Source: Muribaculaceae bacterium Isolate-036 (Harlan) (GTDB lineage Bacteria > Bacteroidota > Bacteroidia > Bacteroidales > Muribaculaceae). From it: a stretch of 64,000 nucleotides of DNA. The notes beneath the pieces were generated by a model. It was not told the DNA's origin. It did no database searches and saw nothing but the letters and a program-made list of their open reading frames with translations. Positions 19,621-30,025 of this stretch are shown here, piece by piece; the stretch's first letter is position 1, and each line of letters opens with the position of its first letter. The position numbers and the translations under genes were made by a program. Location of the stretch: contig RIAY01000007.1 in the NCBI GenBank assembly GCA_003833075.1, forward strand, positions 64,001 to 128,000. Reading direction: 5' to 3'.

Positions 19621-19635
19621 GCCGGTAATCGGTGA

Positions 19636-19938
19636 TTACCAGCTTGCCTTCTTGACTCCGGGAATGAGTCCTGCGCTTGCCATCTCACGGAACTGAATTC
19701 TGGAGATGCCGAACTGACGCATGTATCCTTTTGGACGACCCGTGATTACGCAACGGTTGTGAAGACGAACTTTTGACGCGTTCTTGGGAAGTTTCTGAAG
19801 CTTTGCAAGAGCATCGTAGTCGATATTGCCTTCAGCATCGGCGAGAGCGGCTTTCTTGAGGGCTGCCTTCTTCTCGGCATATTTTGCCACCATGCGCTGA
19901 CGCTTTACCTCGCGGGCTTTCATTGATTCTTTTGCCAT
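19636..19938 (-). CDS. rpsN: 30S ribosomal protein uS14 (zinc-free type)
   Basis: The 100-residue uS14 of the 30S head. The C-terminal half is diagnostic ([20 protein letters not shown], then [18 protein letters not shown]). It lacks the paired CxxC motifs, so it is the longer zinc-independent form. It starts 6 bp after rplE. Confidence 0.97.
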   Translation of the reverse strand: MAKESMKAREVKRQRMVAKYAEKKAALKKAALADAEGNIDYDALAKLQKLPKNASKVRLHNRCVITGRPKGYMRQFGISRIQFREMASAGLIPGVKKASW

Positions 19939-19944
19939 GTCGAA

Positions 19945-20484
19945 TTATTTTTTGAAGGGAAGTCCGAATTTCTTGAGAAGTGCGAAACCTTCCTCGTCTG
20001 TCTTGGCAGATGTAACGAAGGTGATGTTCATACCCTGGAGTTTCGGAACATTGTCAATGTTAATCTCGGGGAAAATGATCTGCTCTGTGATACCGAGCGT
20101 ATAATTGCCACGGCCGTCAAGCTTGGAGTTGATGCCCTTGAAGTCGCGGATACGCGGAAGCGCCACGCGCACGAGACGCTCCAGGAACTCATACATCTTG
20201 TCACGACGAAGAGTCACCATTGCGCCGATAGGCATTTTCTTACGGAGCTTGAAGTTTGAGATATCCTTCCTTGAAAGCGTGGGAACCGCTTTCTGACCTG
20301 TTATGGCTGTAAGCTCGTTGATTGCTGTCTCGATCAGTTTCTTGTCCTGCGTTGCCGCACCGAGTCCCTGGTTGATAACGATCTTTTCCAGGCGGGGAAC
20401 CTGCATCACGGTAGTATATTTGAATTCCTCCGTGAGCTCCGGAACTATTCTTTCCTTATAGTCTTTGCTAAGAGTTGTGCTCAT
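19945..20484 (-). CDS. rplE: 50S ribosomal protein uL5
   Basis: The 179-residue uL5 binds 5S rRNA and contacts the P-site tRNA. It has [17 protein letters not shown], the [19 protein letters not shown] segment and [19 protein letters not shown]. Its start overlaps the rplX stop by one base, implying translational coupling. Confidence 0.98.
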   Translation of the reverse strand: MSTTLSKDYKERIVPELTEEFKYTTVMQVPRLEKIVINQGLGAATQDKKLIETAINELTAITGQKAVPTLSRKDISNFKLRKKMPIGAMVTLRRDKMYEFLERLVRVALPRIRDFKGINSKLDGRGNYTLGITEQIIFPEINIDNVPKLQGMNITFVTSAKTDEEGFALLKKFGLPFKK

Positions 20485-20804
20485 TACTTAATCTCCTCTC
20501 CTGATTTTTTTGAATAACGTACCAACTTGCCGGCGTCATTGAGACGGCGACCGATACGGGTCGGCTTGCCGGATTTGGGATCTAACACATTCAAATTCGA
20601 AATATGCACGGGGGCTTCCATTTTCACAATGCCACCCTGCGGATATTTGGCGTTGGGTTTGGTGCTCTTTGACACTATGTTGACACCCTCCACAACGGCG
20701 CGGTTTTTGTCAACCAGCACTCGGAGCACACGTCCTGTCTTGCCTTTGTCGTCACCGGCATTGACATAGACTGTGTCACCCTTCTTTATATGCAATTTTG
20801 CCAT
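20484..20804 (-). CDS. rplX: 50S ribosomal protein uL24
   Basis: The 106-residue uL24, an assembly initiator of the large subunit. The KOW motif is at the N-terminus ([20 protein letters not shown]). It starts 21 bp after rplN and overlaps rplE by one base. Confidence 0.98.
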   Translation of the reverse strand: MAKLHIKKGDTVYVNAGDDKGKTGRVLRVLVDKNRAVVEGVNIVSKSTKPNAKYPQGGIVKMEAPVHISNLNVLDPKSGKPTRIGRRLNDAGKLVRYSKKSGEEIK

Positions 20805-20825
20805 TTCTTTTACGGTTTAAGACGG

Positions 20826-21191
20826 TTAAAGTACTTCAGGTGCCAATGACACGATTTTCATGTTAGTGGCACGCAACTCACGGGCTACTGGGCCAAAGAT
20901 ACGTGTGCCGCGGATCTCGCCGGCGTTGTTAAGAAGCACACAGGCATTGTCATCGAAACGGATATAACTTCCGTCCGGACGGCGGATTTCCTTCTTCGTG
21001 CGAACCACAACAGCCTTCGATACGGTACCCTTCTTCACATCGGAAGAGGGGATGGTGCTCTTCACTGTCACAACGATGATGTCGCCTACGCTGGCATAAC
21101 GACGGCCTGTACCGCCAAGCACATGGATACAGAGAGCCTCTTTTGCTCCACTGTTGTCCGCTACTGTCAATCGGGATTCTGTCTGGATCAT
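20826..21191 (-). CDS. rplN: 50S ribosomal protein uL14
   Basis: The 121-residue uL14, part of bridges B5 and B8. It begins [20 protein letters not shown] and has the family signature [16 protein letters not shown]. It lies 2 bp after rpsQ, suggesting coupled translation. Confidence 0.98.
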   Translation of the reverse strand: MIQTESRLTVADNSGAKEALCIHVLGGTGRRYASVGDIIVVTVKSTIPSSDVKKGTVSKAVVVRTKKEIRRPDGSYIRFDDNACVLLNNAGEIRGTRIFGPVARELRATNMKIVSLAPEVL

Positions 21192-21193
21192 GA

Positions 21194-21454
21194 TTACTTA
21201 ACTTTTTCGATGATTTCTACCAGTCTCCATCTCTTTGTCTTACTCAACGGACGGGTCTCCATCAGACGGACTGTGTCGCCTATCGAGCACTCGTTGTTTT
21301 CATCGTGAGCGTGATACTTCTTTGTCTTGTTGACAAATTTGCCGTAAATCGGGTGTTTCTCTTTCCACTTGATTTCAACTGTGATAGTCTTATCACATTT
21401 GTTGCTCGAAACAACCCCGACTCTCTCTTTTCTCAAATTTCTTTTCTCTTCCAT
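21194..21454 (-). CDS. rpsQ: 30S ribosomal protein uS17
   Basis: The 86-residue uS17, an OB-fold protein that binds the 16S 5' domain. Motifs are [20 protein letters not shown] and [20 protein letters not shown]. It is 21 bp after rpmC. Confidence 0.98.
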   Translation of the reverse strand: MEEKRNLRKERVGVVSSNKCDKTITVEIKWKEKHPIYGKFVNKTKKYHAHDENNECSIGDTVRLMETRPLSKTKRWRLVEIIEKVK

Positions 21455-21475
21455 TTGTAAAATACTTTACGGGGA

Positions 21476-21697
21476 TTACTTTACTTCAGAAGCAGCCTCC
21501 TTGGCGGCGGCGATTTCCTTCTGGCGCAACACTGTCTTCAAGCGGGCAATCTCGCGACGATCCTTGGTGATCTTTGCGGGATTGTCTACGGGAGATATCG
21601 CGTGCGCTACTTTCAATTCACGATAAGCCTTCTCTGCAGCCTCTATCTGGGCTGTCAGCTCCTGAATGCTTAATTCCTTGATTTCTTCCTTTTTCAT
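21476..21697 (-). CDS. rpmC: 50S ribosomal protein uL29
   Basis: The 73-residue uL29 near the tunnel exit, where it helps dock trigger factor and SRP. It is a two-helix protein: MKKEEIKELSIQELTAQIEA and DRREIARLKTVLRQKE. Unusually, it is separated from rplP by 263 bp holding a terminator, a promoter and a folded leader, so it starts a new transcription unit. Confidence 0.96.
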   Translation of the reverse strand: MKKEEIKELSIQELTAQIEAAEKAYRELKVAHAISPVDNPAKITKDRREIARLKTVLRQKEIAAAKEAASEVK

Positions 21698-21848
21698 TAT
21701 TTATTTATCTAATTGTTTAGATTAGTCCTGAGTGTCTGCGGATTCAGTAAATCCACGGAGCGATATTCACGATTAAATTTGCAAGCAGATGGAGGCGCAT
21801 GACACCACATGCAACCTTCAAAACTTGCAAAAAATCCAAATTCGACCG
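21698..21848 (-). promoter_or_regulatory. Folded leader upstream of rpmC
   Basis: Transcription from the box at 21849-21856 would make a leader of about 145 nt. In it TTGCAAG (21824-21830) pairs with CTTGCAA (21779-21785), enclosing GCATG/CATGC (21797-21801 with 21808-21812), and a second hairpin GGATT/AATCC (21740-21754) follows. No leader peptide was seen. Autoregulation by a downstream ribosomal protein is a hypothesis. Confidence 0.45.
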
Positions 21849-21880
21849 CAAAGATACTGAAAATATTGCGATTATAAAAA
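21849..21880 (-). promoter_or_regulatory. Promoter inside the S10-spc cluster (for rpmC onward)
   Basis: The minus strand reads TATCTTTG at 21849-21856, an exact TAnnTTTG -7 box, with TTTT at the -33 position 20 bp upstream. It lies just after the rplP terminator hairpin. Confidence 0.6.
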
Positions 21881-21913
21881 TTTTTATCAAATTTTATCGC
21901 AATATATTGTCAA

Positions 21914-21947
21914 AACTCTGCCTTCAGGCATAACTGAAGACAGAGTT
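21914..21947 (-). terminator. Hairpin after rplP, likely terminator or attenuator
   Basis: AACTCTG-CTTCAG / CTGAAG-CAGAGTT, a 13-bp stem with one mismatch and a 6-base loop, followed on the minus strand by TTTTGAC. It begins 14 bp beyond the rplP stop. The U-run is short, so termination may be partial. Confidence 0.6.
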
Positions 21948-21960
21948 CCAACAAATTTAC

Positions 21961-22392
21961 TTAGACATTCTGTGAGGGATCATAGTCGCGGCGAACCACA
22001 AACTTGGTGATCACAGGAAGCTTCTGGGCGGCAAGACGAAGTGCCTCTTTGGCTACATCGTAAGGAACGCCCTCTACTTCTATCAGGATACGTCCCGGAG
22101 TCACAGGCGCAACGAATCCCTCGGGATTACCTTTACCTTTACCCATTCGGACCTCAGCAGGCTTTTTAGTAATGGGTTTATCCGGGAATATGCGGATCCA
22201 GATCTGTCCTTGACGCTGCATGTAACGCGTCACGGCGATACGGGCTGCCTCGATCTGACGGCCGGTGATCCATTTAGAGTCGAGTGTCTTGATGCCGAAC
22301 GAACCGAATGCAAGCTGGTTGCCACGCTGGGCCTCACCTTTCATACGGCCTTTCTGTGAACGGCGGTATCTCGTTTTCTTAGGTTGTAACAT
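21961..22392 (-). CDS. rplP: 50S ribosomal protein uL16
   Basis: The 143-residue uL16, needed for the peptidyl-transferase and A-site tRNA region. Motifs are [19 protein letters not shown] and the family signature [20 protein letters not shown]. It is 15 bp after rpsC and is the last gene before the rplP-rpmC break. Confidence 0.98.
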   Translation of the reverse strand: MLQPKKTRYRRSQKGRMKGEAQRGNQLAFGSFGIKTLDSKWITGRQIEAARIAVTRYMQRQGQIWIRIFPDKPITKKPAEVRMGKGKGNPEGFVAPVTPGRILIEVEGVPYDVAKEALRLAAQKLPVITKFVVRRDYDPSQNV

Positions 22393-22407
22393 GTTTATTG
22401 AGCTTTA

Positions 22408-23139
22408 TTATCGGTTGTTGTTTTTCTTGTTGCGGAAACCACCTTTGCGACCACCACCCTGAGGACGGCCTGTCTCTTTCTGACCGATGGCATAAGTGGG
22501 AGTAAGCTCCTTCTTGCCATAGATCTCGCCGCGGCAGATCCATACCTTGATGCCGATGATGCCGACTTTGGTAAGAGCCTCTACCAAAGCATAGTCAATA
22601 TCGGCACGGAGTGTGTGAAGCGGTGTGCGGCCTTCCTTGAACATCTCGGAGCGAGCCATCTCGGCGCCGTTGAGACGACCGGAAACCTGAACCTTGATAC
22701 CCTCGGCACCCATACGCATAGTCGAGGCAACTGCCATTTTGACTGCACGACGGTAAGCCACTTTGTTCTCGATCTGGCGGGCGATGTTCGATGCAACGAT
22801 CTCAGCGTCCAGTTCAGGACGTTTGATTTCGTGAATATTGATCTGAACCTCCTTGTCGGTGAGCTTCTTCAGCTCCTCCTTGAGGGCGTCCACATCCTTG
22901 CCGCCTTTACCGATAATCATACCCGGACGAGATGTGCAGATTGTCACAGTCGCCATTTTAAGGGTACGCTCAATAATTATTCTGGACACGCTTGCCTTTG
23001 CAAGACGAGTGTGGAGATATTTACGGATCTTCGAGTCCTCAAGAAGGGTGTCGCCGTATTTCTTTCCACCATACCAGTTCGAGTCCCAACCGCGGATTAC
23101 TCCAAGACGGTTGCTGATTGGATTAACTTTCTGTCCCAT
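22408..23139 (-). CDS. rpsC: 30S ribosomal protein uS3
   Basis: The 243-residue uS3 at the mRNA entry. It has a KH domain ([20 protein letters not shown]) and the C-terminal S3 domain ([20 protein letters not shown]). The tail is basic and Gly-rich ([16 protein letters not shown]). It is 9 bp after rplV. Confidence 0.98.
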   Translation of the reverse strand: MGQKVNPISNRLGVIRGWDSNWYGGKKYGDTLLEDSKIRKYLHTRLAKASVSRIIIERTLKMATVTICTSRPGMIIGKGGKDVDALKEELKKLTDKEVQINIHEIKRPELDAEIVASNIARQIENKVAYRRAVKMAVASTMRMGAEGIKVQVSGRLNGAEMARSEMFKEGRTPLHTLRADIDYALVEALTKVGIIGIKVWICRGEIYGKKELTPTYAIGQKETGRPQGGGRKGGFRNKKNNNR

Positions 23140-23148
23140 CTTTGCAAA

Positions 23149-23553
23149 TTAAGCTTTTTCGTTATTAATTGTGTCCACGAACAATGTCACGTGATTAGAG
23201 CGCTTGCGGATGCGGTATCCGCGGCCCTGGGGTGCGGGACGGAGACGTTTGAGCATCGGAGCGCAGTCTACGAAAACTGTTTTCACGAAAAGCTCGCCTG
23301 CCTCTGCCTTGCGTTCATTCTTCTGTTCCCAGTTGGCGATTGCCGAACGGAGCAGCTTCTCAACTTTGCGGGAAGCCTCTTTATTGGAAAATTTCAAAAT
23401 TCCGAGAGCCTTGAAAGCCTCCTGGCCACGAATCATATCGACCACAAGGCGCATCTTGCGCGGAGAGCTGGGCACATTGTGAAGCTTAGCGAAATATTCG
23501 CTCTTGCGTGCCTCCTTGATAGCCTCGGCTGATTGTCTTTTTCTTAAACCCAT
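23149..23553 (-). CDS. rplV: 50S ribosomal protein uL22
   Basis: The 134-residue uL22, whose loop lines the exit tunnel. Family motifs: [20 protein letters not shown] and the loop [19 protein letters not shown]. It lies between rpsS and rpsC. Confidence 0.98.
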   Translation of the reverse strand: MGLRKRQSAEAIKEARKSEYFAKLHNVPSSPRKMRLVVDMIRGQEAFKALGILKFSNKEASRKVEKLLRSAIANWEQKNERKAEAGELFVKTVFVDCAPMLKRLRPAPQGRGYRIRKRSNHVTLFVDTINNEKA

Positions 23554-23595
23554 TGTATGTTATTCTTTTTTTATCTGAATTAATGATTCGGGCCA

Positions 23596-23865
23596 TTATT
23601 TTTTCTTGTTGCCTGCGTGGCCGCGGAATGTACGGGTGGGGGCAAATTCTCCCAGTTTGTGACCTACCATGTTCTCGGTCACGTATACCGGTATGAATTT
23701 ATTTCCGTTATGCACCGCAAAAGTGTGGCCTACAAAGTCAGGAGAGATCATGGACGCACGGCTCCACGTCTTGATGACGTTTTTCTTGCCGCTTTCCTCC
23801 ATGGCTGCCACTTTCTTCTCGAGCTTAACGCTGATAAATGGTCCTTTTTTAAGCGAACGACTCAT
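23596..23865 (-). CDS. rpsS: 30S ribosomal protein uS19
   Basis: The 89-residue uS19 in the 30S head, contacting the A-site tRNA. Motifs: [19 protein letters not shown] and the signature [20 protein letters not shown]. It is 19 bp after rplB. Confidence 0.98.
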   Translation of the reverse strand: MSRSLKKGPFISVKLEKKVAAMEESGKKNVIKTWSRASMISPDFVGHTFAVHNGNKFIPVYVTENMVGHKLGEFAPTRTFRGHAGNKKK

Positions 23866-23884
23866 ACTTGTCTCAATTAATCAA

Positions 23885-24712
23885 TTATTTTTTCCTTCTT
23901 TCAATTATATACTTCGAAGAATGCTTCTTCGGCGAACGGGTCTTCAAGCCCTTTGCATAAAGACCTGTGCGTGAACGGGGGTGTCCACCGCTCTGACGGC
24001 CTTCACCACCACCCATCGGGTGATCGACAGGGTTCATAACCACACCACGGTTGTGGGGGCGACGACCGAGCCAGCGTGAACGACCTGCCTTTCCGCTCTG
24101 CTCGAGAGCGTGGTCGGAGTTGCCGACAACACCCACGGTAGCGCGACATGTCAGAAGCACTTTTCTTGTTTCTCCAGAAGGCAATTTGATAATTGCGTAA
24201 TCACCTTCGCGTGATGTGAGCTGTGCGAATGTTCCGGCTGAACGTGCCATGGACGCGCCCTGGCCGGGACGAAGCTCGATACAATGGATCAGGGTACCAA
24301 CAGGGATGGCTGACAGAGGAAGCGTGTTGCCTACCTCGGGAGCTACATCAGCTCCGCTCATCACTGTCTGACCTACCTCAAGCCCGTTGGGGGCGATGAT
24401 GTAAGCCTTGGAACCGTCTTGATAATAAAGGAGGGCGATGCGTGCCGAGCGGTTGGGATCATACTCGATGCTCTTTACCGTTGCGGGTACGCCATCGTTT
24501 GTTCTCTTGAAGTCGATGAGACGCAATTTTCTCTTATGGCCGCCTCCACGATATCGTGTTGAAAGGTGACCTGAAGAGTTGCGGCCACCGGTGGAGCGCT
24601 TACCGACTGTAAGAGATTTTTCTGGTGTGGTAGCAGTGATTGTTCCTTTGAACACACCAATAACCTTGTGTCTTTGCCCAGGCGTAGTGGGCTTGAATTT
24701 TCTTACTGCCAT
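23885..24712 (-). CDS. rplB: 50S ribosomal protein uL2
   Basis: The 275-residue uL2, required for subunit joining and peptidyl transfer. The C-terminal signature [20 protein letters not shown] is intact, with the conserved His of the DHP motif. It starts 6 bp after rplW. Confidence 0.98.
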   Translation of the reverse strand: MAVRKFKPTTPGQRHKVIGVFKGTITATTPEKSLTVGKRSTGGRNSSGHLSTRYRGGGHKRKLRLIDFKRTNDGVPATVKSIEYDPNRSARIALLYYQDGSKAYIIAPNGLEVGQTVMSGADVAPEVGNTLPLSAIPVGTLIHCIELRPGQGASMARSAGTFAQLTSREGDYAIIKLPSGETRKVLLTCRATVGVVGNSDHALEQSGKAGRSRWLGRRPHNRGVVMNPVDHPMGGGEGRQSGGHPRSRTGLYAKGLKTRSPKKHSSKYIIERRKK

Positions 24713-24718
24713 TACTTT

Positions 24719-25009
24719 TTAAATATTGCTATAATAGTCAATCTTCTGTCCTTCGGCAACTGTCACGTATGCTTTCTTGAAAGCCGGACGCTGACCGCGG
24801 ATGAGCCCGCTCTTGGTGTAACGCTGTTTGCGCTTGCCGGCGTAGCTCGCTGTGTTTACTCTCTCCACGCGAACATTGTAGAGTTTCTCTACGATGTCTT
24901 TGATCTGGAATTTGTTAGCCTCGGGAGAAACGGCGAAAGTGTAGCAATTCTCCTTTTCGCTATAGGCTGTAGCCTTTTCCGTAACGATCGGTTTGATCTG
25001 TATATCCAT
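24719..25009 (-). CDS. rplW: 50S ribosomal protein uL23
   Basis: The 96-residue uL23 at the tunnel exit, where trigger factor and SRP dock. Motifs: IVTEKATAYSEKENCYTFAV and VERVNTASYAGKRKQRYTKS. It lies 17 bp after rplD in the standard S10 order. Confidence 0.97.
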   Translation of the reverse strand: MDIQIKPIVTEKATAYSEKENCYTFAVSPEANKFQIKDIVEKLYNVRVERVNTASYAGKRKQRYTKSGLIRGQRPAFKKAYVTVAEGQKIDYYSNI

Positions 25010-25026
25010 TCTTATTTCTCCTAAGA

Positions 25027-25659
25027 TTAAAATTCATTCAAAATTGCAACGCTGTCTTCAGTAACAAGGATTGCATCCGTGTTGAGAAGTGTGAACGCAT
25101 TGAGATCCACTGCCTGAGCCATAAGCGCGTTGGGAACGTTGCGAACTGAAAGAAGCACGTTCTCATCTACACCTGCCATGACCAGAAGAACTTTCTTGTC
25201 TTCAAGCTTGAATCCTTTTGCTATGTTCATATAGCTCTTTGTTTTCGGAGCATCGAACGAGAAATTCTCGATAACGAAAATCTTCTTGTCATTGACGCTT
25301 GAAGTAAGAGCTATGCGACGGGCAAGAGCCTTCACTTTCTTATTGAGTTTGGTGCGGTAATCGCGGGGACGCGGACCGAACACAGTGCCGCCGCCACGAA
25401 GAAGCGGAGAGTTGATATCACCGCGACGCGCGCCGCCGCCACCTTTCTGACGACCCAGCTTGCGTGTCGAACCCGACACCTCGCTGCGCTCCTTGCTCTT
25501 ATGCGTGCCCTGGCGCTGGTTGCCCAAATACTGTTTGATGTCGAGATAGATAGTGTGCTCGGCGTTACCCTCGCTCAGATCGCGTGAAAACACCTCATCG
25601 TTGAGCGTAACTTTACGTCCGGTGTCCTCTCCTTTGATGTTATAAACTGCTACTTCCAT
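25027..25659 (-). CDS. rplD: 50S ribosomal protein uL4
   Basis: The 210-residue uL4, whose loop lines the exit tunnel and which regulates the S10 operon in Escherichia coli. Diagnostic loop: [20 protein letters not shown], then [13 protein letters not shown]. Its ATG overlaps the rplC stop by one base (TAATG), implying translational coupling. Confidence 0.98.
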   Translation of the reverse strand: MEVAVYNIKGEDTGRKVTLNDEVFSRDLSEGNAEHTIYLDIKQYLGNQRQGTHKSKERSEVSGSTRKLGRQKGGGGARRGDINSPLLRGGGTVFGPRPRDYRTKLNKKVKALARRIALTSSVNDKKIFVIENFSFDAPKTKSYMNIAKGFKLEDKKVLLVMAGVDENVLLSVRNVPNALMAQAVDLNAFTLLNTDAILVTEDSVAILNEF

Positions 25660-26276
25660 TATTTCTCAACTAAAACGATTGAACCTTTAGGCCCCGGCAC
25701 GGAACCCTTAATCATTAACAAATTGTGCTCGGGAAGCACTTTGATCACCTGAAGATTTTGAACAGTGACACGCTCGTTGCCCATATGTCCAGCCATACGC
25801 AATCCCTTGAACACCTTTGCAGGGTAAGAGCATGCGCCGATTGAACCCGGTGCGCGGAGACGGTTGTGCTGACCGTGTGTGCTCTGGCCTACGCCGCCAA
25901 ATCCGTGGCGTTTAACTACACCCTGGAAACCTTTACCTTTGGAAGTGCCGACAACATCGACAAAACCTCCCTCCTGGAAAAGATCCACAGTCAGCGTTTC
26001 GCCCAGACCCGGAAGGGTCTCAAACGACTTGAACTCGGCCAAGTGACGCTTGGGTGTCACCCCGGCTTTCTTGAAGTGTCCGGCTTCGGGCTTGGTAGTG
26101 TGTTTGTCTTTCTTATCGACAAAACCTACCTGAACTGCCTCGTAACCGTCCTTCTCCAAAGTCTTGACTTGGGTAACCACACAAGGACCTACTTCGATAA
26201 CAGTGCACGGAATGTTTCTTCCGTCGGCACTGAAAACGGATGTCATTCCGATTTTCTTTCCTAATAATCCTGGCAT
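25659..26276 (-). CDS. rplC: 50S ribosomal protein uL3
   Basis: The 205-residue uL3 binds near the peptidyl-transferase centre. Motifs: [20 protein letters not shown] and the signature [20 protein letters not shown]. It lies about 90 bp after rpsJ. Confidence 0.98.
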   Translation of the reverse strand: MPGLLGKKIGMTSVFSADGRNIPCTVIEVGPCVVTQVKTLEKDGYEAVQVGFVDKKDKHTTKPEAGHFKKAGVTPKRHLAEFKSFETLPGLGETLTVDLFQEGGFVDVVGTSKGKGFQGVVKRHGFGGVGQSTHGQHNRLRAPGSIGACSYPAKVFKGLRMAGHMGNERVTVQNLQVIKVLPEHNLLMIKGSVPGPKGSIVLVEK

Positions 26277-26365
26277 TTCTTTTTACTATTTGTGGTCTTT
26301 GAATCGGTCCGGTCCACGGTGTTTCCGAAGACCGGACCGCTCATATTATTTGTTTTATCTCTTTA

Positions 26366-26671
26366 TTAAACTTTAATCGATACGTCAACTCCGCTGGGAA
26401 GCTCAAGTTTCATCAGGGCGTCAACAGTTTTCGATGTGCTCGAATAGATGTCGATCAGTCGCTGATATGATGAAAGCTGAAACTGCTCACGGCTCTTCTT
26501 GTTTACGAAAGTAGAGCGGTTCACGGTGAAGATACGCTTGTGTGTGGGCAATGGAATCGGGCCGCTCACAACTGCGCCGGTCGCTTTGACCGTCTTTACG
26601 ATCTTCTCCGCAGACTTGTCAACGAGATTGTGATCGTAAGATTTAAGTTTGATTCTGATTTTTTGGCTCAT
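26366..26671 (-). CDS. rpsJ: 30S ribosomal protein uS10
   Basis: The 101-residue uS10 (NusE), which also joins transcription antitermination complexes. Motifs: [20 protein letters not shown] and the signature [17 protein letters not shown]. It follows fusA by 18 bp, with no tuf gene between, the order usual in Bacteroidetes. Confidence 0.98.
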   Translation of the reverse strand: MSQKIRIKLKSYDHNLVDKSAEKIVKTVKATGAVVSGPIPLPTHKRIFTVNRSTFVNKKSREQFQLSSYQRLIDIYSSTSKTVDALMKLELPSGVDVSIKV

Positions 26672-26689
26672 ATTGTTGTTATGACTATT

Positions 26690-28813
26690 TTATTTAAGTA
26701 AGTCTACACGGCCCTGACATTCTGTCAGAACGTTCTTCGCGATTGAATTGCTGACTTCCGCATAGTGGCTGAAGGACATGGTTGAAGTGGCACGACCGGA
26801 AGTGATGGTACGCAAAGCTGTCACATAACCGAACATCTCCGCAAGAGGAGCCTTGGCTTTAACGATACGTGCGCCGCTGCGGCTTGTCTCCATACCTTCT
26901 ACCTGACCGCGACGCTTGTTGAGGTCACCGATCACATCACCCATAGACTCCTCGGGAGTAACCACCTCGATCTTCATGATCGGCTCCATAAGAACCGGAC
27001 CTGCCTTCTCAGAACCTTTCTTGAACGCCTGGATAGCGCAAAGCTCGAATGAAAGCTGATCGGAGTCAACCGGGTGGAAGCTACCATCGAGAAGTGTCAC
27101 TTTAAGACGCTCTACCGGATAACCTGCGAGAACACCGTTCTTCATTGCAGTCTGGAAACCTTTCTGCACCGAAGGGATGTATTCCTTAGGCACGTTACCA
27201 CCCTTAACCTCGTCGATGAACTGGAGGCTGCCCTCGAAATCATCGTCAGCAGGCTCGATACGCACGATGATATCGGCGAACTTACCGCGACCACCGGTCT
27301 GTTTCTTGAATACCTCACGAAGCTCAACCGGTTTGGTGATAGCCTCTTTGTATGTAACCTGAGGACGACCCTGGTTACACTCTACCTTGAACTCACGACG
27401 CAGACGGTCGATGATGATGTCAAGGTGAAGCTCACCCATACCGCTGATGACGGTCTGACCGGTCTCCTCGTTTGTCTCCACGCGGAATGTGGGATCCTCC
27501 TCTGCGAGTTTCTGAAGACCTACGCCAAGTTTGTCAAGGTCTTTCTGAGTCTTGGGCTCTACGGCGATACCGATCACAGGATCCGGGAATTCCATAGCCT
27601 CAAGCACGATAGGATGATTTTCGTCGCAGAGTGTGTCGCCGGTGCGGATATCCTTGAAACCGACACCTGCGCCTATATCGCCACAGCCGATTACCTCCTT
27701 GGGATTCTGCTTGTTGGAGTGCATCTGGAACAGACGGGAGATACGCTCTTTCTTGCCTGAACGGCTGTTAAGCACGTAGCTTCCGGCTGGTATCTCGCCT
27801 GAATACACACGGAAGAAGCAGAGACGTCCCACATAGGGGTCGGTTGCAATCTTGAACGCGAGTGCAGCCATAGGAGCCTCAGGGTTCGGCTCGCGGGTCT
27901 CGACCTCATCGGGAGAACCGGGAACAGTACCTTCCACAGCACCTGCGTCAAGCGGCGAGGGAAGATAAGCGCAGACTGCGTCAAGAAGAGTCTGAACACC
28001 CTTGTTCTTGAATGAAGAACCGCAGATCATCGGGTTGATTGCCATCGAAAGTGTGCCTTTGCGGATAGCGACGCGGATCTCGTCTTCAGTGATAGTCGAG
28101 GGATCATCGAAGTATTTTTCCATCAGATTCTCGTCAAGTTCGGCGAGAGTCTCAAGCATTTTGTCGCGATACTCCTCAGCCTCTGCCTGAAGATTGGCGG
28201 GTATTTCCTCAACGCTGTATTCAGCACCCATTGTCTCGTCGTGCCAGAAGATAGCCTTCATAGTCACAAGGTCAACAACGCCTTTGAAAGTCTCCTCCGC
28301 ACCGATAGGAATCTGGATGGGAAGCGGAGTTGCGCCGAGCACCTCCTTCACCTGACGAACAACCTCGAAGAAGTTTGCGCCAGAGCGGTCCATCTTGTTT
28401 ACATAACCGATACGGGGAACGTTATATTTGTCAGCCTGACGCCACACAGTCTCACTCTGAGGCTCAACACCGCCTACCGCACAGAATGCAGCGACAGCAC
28501 CGTCAAGCACGCGGAGCGAACGCTCAACCTCTACAGTGAAGTCAACGTGTCCGGGGGTGTCAATCAGGTTGATTTTAAACTTGTCGTCGTTATATTTCCA
28601 GAAAGTGGTGGTAGCGGCGGAAGTAATTGTGATACCACGCTCCTGCTCCTGCTCCATCCAGTCCATGGTGGCTGCGCCATCGTGAACCTCACCGATCTTG
28701 TGAGTAAGACCTGTATAGAAGAGGATACGCTCCGAAGTGGTGGTTTTTCCGGCATCGATGTGAGCCATGATGCCGATATTGCGGGTTAATCTAAGATCGT
28801 CGTGTTTTGCCAT
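26690..28813 (-). CDS. fusA: Elongation factor G
   Basis: The 707-residue GTPase that drives translocation and, with RRF, ribosome recycling. The P-loop AHIDAGKTT, switch [10 protein letters not shown] and NKMD motifs are present, followed by domains II-V and the C-terminal signature in [18 protein letters not shown]. It sits between rpsG and rpsJ. Confidence 0.98.
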   Translation of the reverse strand: MAKHDDLRLTRNIGIMAHIDAGKTTTSERILFYTGLTHKIGEVHDGAATMDWMEQEQERGITITSAATTTFWKYNDDKFKINLIDTPGHVDFTVEVERSLRVLDGAVAAFCAVGGVEPQSETVWRQADKYNVPRIGYVNKMDRSGANFFEVVRQVKEVLGATPLPIQIPIGAEETFKGVVDLVTMKAIFWHDETMGAEYSVEEIPANLQAEAEEYRDKMLETLAELDENLMEKYFDDPSTITEDEIRVAIRKGTLSMAINPMICGSSFKNKGVQTLLDAVCAYLPSPLDAGAVEGTVPGSPDEVETREPNPEAPMAALAFKIATDPYVGRLCFFRVYSGEIPAGSYVLNSRSGKKERISRLFQMHSNKQNPKEVIGCGDIGAGVGFKDIRTGDTLCDENHPIVLEAMEFPDPVIGIAVEPKTQKDLDKLGVGLQKLAEEDPTFRVETNEETGQTVISGMGELHLDIIIDRLRREFKVECNQGRPQVTYKEAITKPVELREVFKKQTGGRGKFADIIVRIEPADDDFEGSLQFIDEVKGGNVPKEYIPSVQKGFQTAMKNGVLAGYPVERLKVTLLDGSFHPVDSDQLSFELCAIQAFKKGSEKAGPVLMEPIMKIEVVTPEESMGDVIGDLNKRRGQVEGMETSRSGARIVKAKAPLAEMFGYVTALRTITSGRATSTMSFSHYAEVSNSIAKNVLTECQGRVDLLK

Positions 28814-28830
28814 TTTCTCTTATCTCAATA

Positions 28831-29307
28831 TTAAAATCTGAAATGTGCGAACGCGCGGTTAGCCTCTGCCATGCGGTGCATATCCTCTTTTCTCTTATAT
28901 GCGCCACCCTGGTCGTTGAAAGCGTCTACGATCTCTGCCGCGAGCTTGTCAGCCATCGTCTTGCCGCCGCGTTTGCGGGCGAAGATAATGAGATTTTTCA
29001 TTGATATGGATTCCTTGCGGTCAGCGCGGATCTCAGTAGGAACCTGGAAGGTAGCACCACCCACACGGCGTGACTTGACCTCCACCTGAGGAGTCACGTT
29101 CTCAAGAGCCTTTTTCCAGATCTCAAGCGCTGTCTTCTCCTCGTTGGGCATTTTTGACTTCACAGTCTCCAATGCGTTATAGAAAATAGTGAAAGCTGTG
29201 TTCTTCTTTCCGTCAAACATCAGATGGTTCACGAACTTTGTCACTTTGACATCGTGGAAGACGGGATCGGGAAGAACAACCCTTTTCTTTGGCTTTGCTT
29301 TTCTCAT
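28831..29307 (-). CDS. rpsG: 30S ribosomal protein uS7
   Basis: The 158-residue uS7 nucleates assembly of the 30S head. The start at 29307 ([20 protein letters not shown]) fits the family; the frame is open upstream but that part has no homology to uS7. The signature [19 protein letters not shown] is intact. It lies 141 bp after rpsL. Confidence 0.97.
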   Translation of the reverse strand: MRKAKPKKRVVLPDPVFHDVKVTKFVNHLMFDGKKNTAFTIFYNALETVKSKMPNEEKTALEIWKKALENVTPQVEVKSRRVGGATFQVPTEIRADRKESISMKNLIIFARKRGGKTMADKLAAEIVDAFNDQGGAYKRKEDMHRMAEANRAFAHFRF

Positions 29308-29448
29308 TTTTGCTTGTTTAATGTTTTTGTTTTTGGCTGCTTTTGCAATCTTCAACACCGCTCTCTTGCGGAGTTTACTCAACCATAGCCATCCAATAAA
29401 TCAAAAACTGTTGGTTTACGATTTGATTGTTAATGTAAGATCAGCTTA

Positions 29449-29832
29449 TTATTTCTTAGCTGCTTTAGGACGCTTTGCTCCATATTTGGAACGACGCTGA
29501 GTGCGACCCTGAACTCCGGCTGTGTCAAGTGTGCCACGCACGATATGGTAGCGAACACCGGGGAGATCCTTCACACGACCACCGCGAACCATCACGATAG
29601 AGTGCTCCTGAAGGTTGTGTCCTTCTCCGGGAATGTAGCTGTTCACTTCCTTGCCGTTCGTAAGGCGCACACGCGCCACCTTTCTCATTGCCGAGTTAGG
29701 CTTCTTAGGGGTGGTCGTGTAGACACGCACACACACGCCGCGGCGCTGAGGACAGGAATCCAATGCGGGCGACTTGCTCTTGTCTTTGAGAACAGTGCGT
29801 CCTTTTCTTACTAATTGCTGAATTGTTGGCAT
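29449..29832 (-). CDS. rpsL: 30S ribosomal protein uS12
   Basis: The 127-residue uS12 in the decoding centre. The conserved loop [19 protein letters not shown] keeps both lysines whose change gives streptomycin resistance elsewhere, and [19 protein letters not shown] keeps the second site. It is the first gene of the cluster, with a leader of about 140 nt from the promoter at 29980. Confidence 0.98.
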   Translation of the reverse strand: MPTIQQLVRKGRTVLKDKSKSPALDSCPQRRGVCVRVYTTTPKKPNSAMRKVARVRLTNGKEVNSYIPGEGHNLQEHSIVMVRGGRVKDLPGVRYHIVRGTLDTAGVQGRTQRRSKYGAKRPKAAKK

Positions 29833-29979
29833 TCTTAGTCTCTTTTTTTGATTTATTTGGTTTGTAACTGTTTGTCTTATGCTTTAGCCCAAATCCCATC
29901 ATACACCATTATGCGTACTAAACAATTGAAACCCAATCATTTAGACACAATAATCGATAAATTCGCTCCTAAAGCGATG

Positions 29980-30011
29980 CAAAGATACTAAAAATTAGCG
30001 TATTAGCCAAA
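29980..30011 (-). promoter_or_regulatory. Main promoter of the ribosomal cluster (rpsL)
   Basis: On the minus strand TTTG (30008-30011), 20 bp, then TATCTTTG (29980-29987): an exact match to the Bacteroidetes vegetative promoter. Start of transcription is expected near 29974. Confidence 0.85.
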
Positions 30012-30025
30012 ACTTTTCAAAAAAA

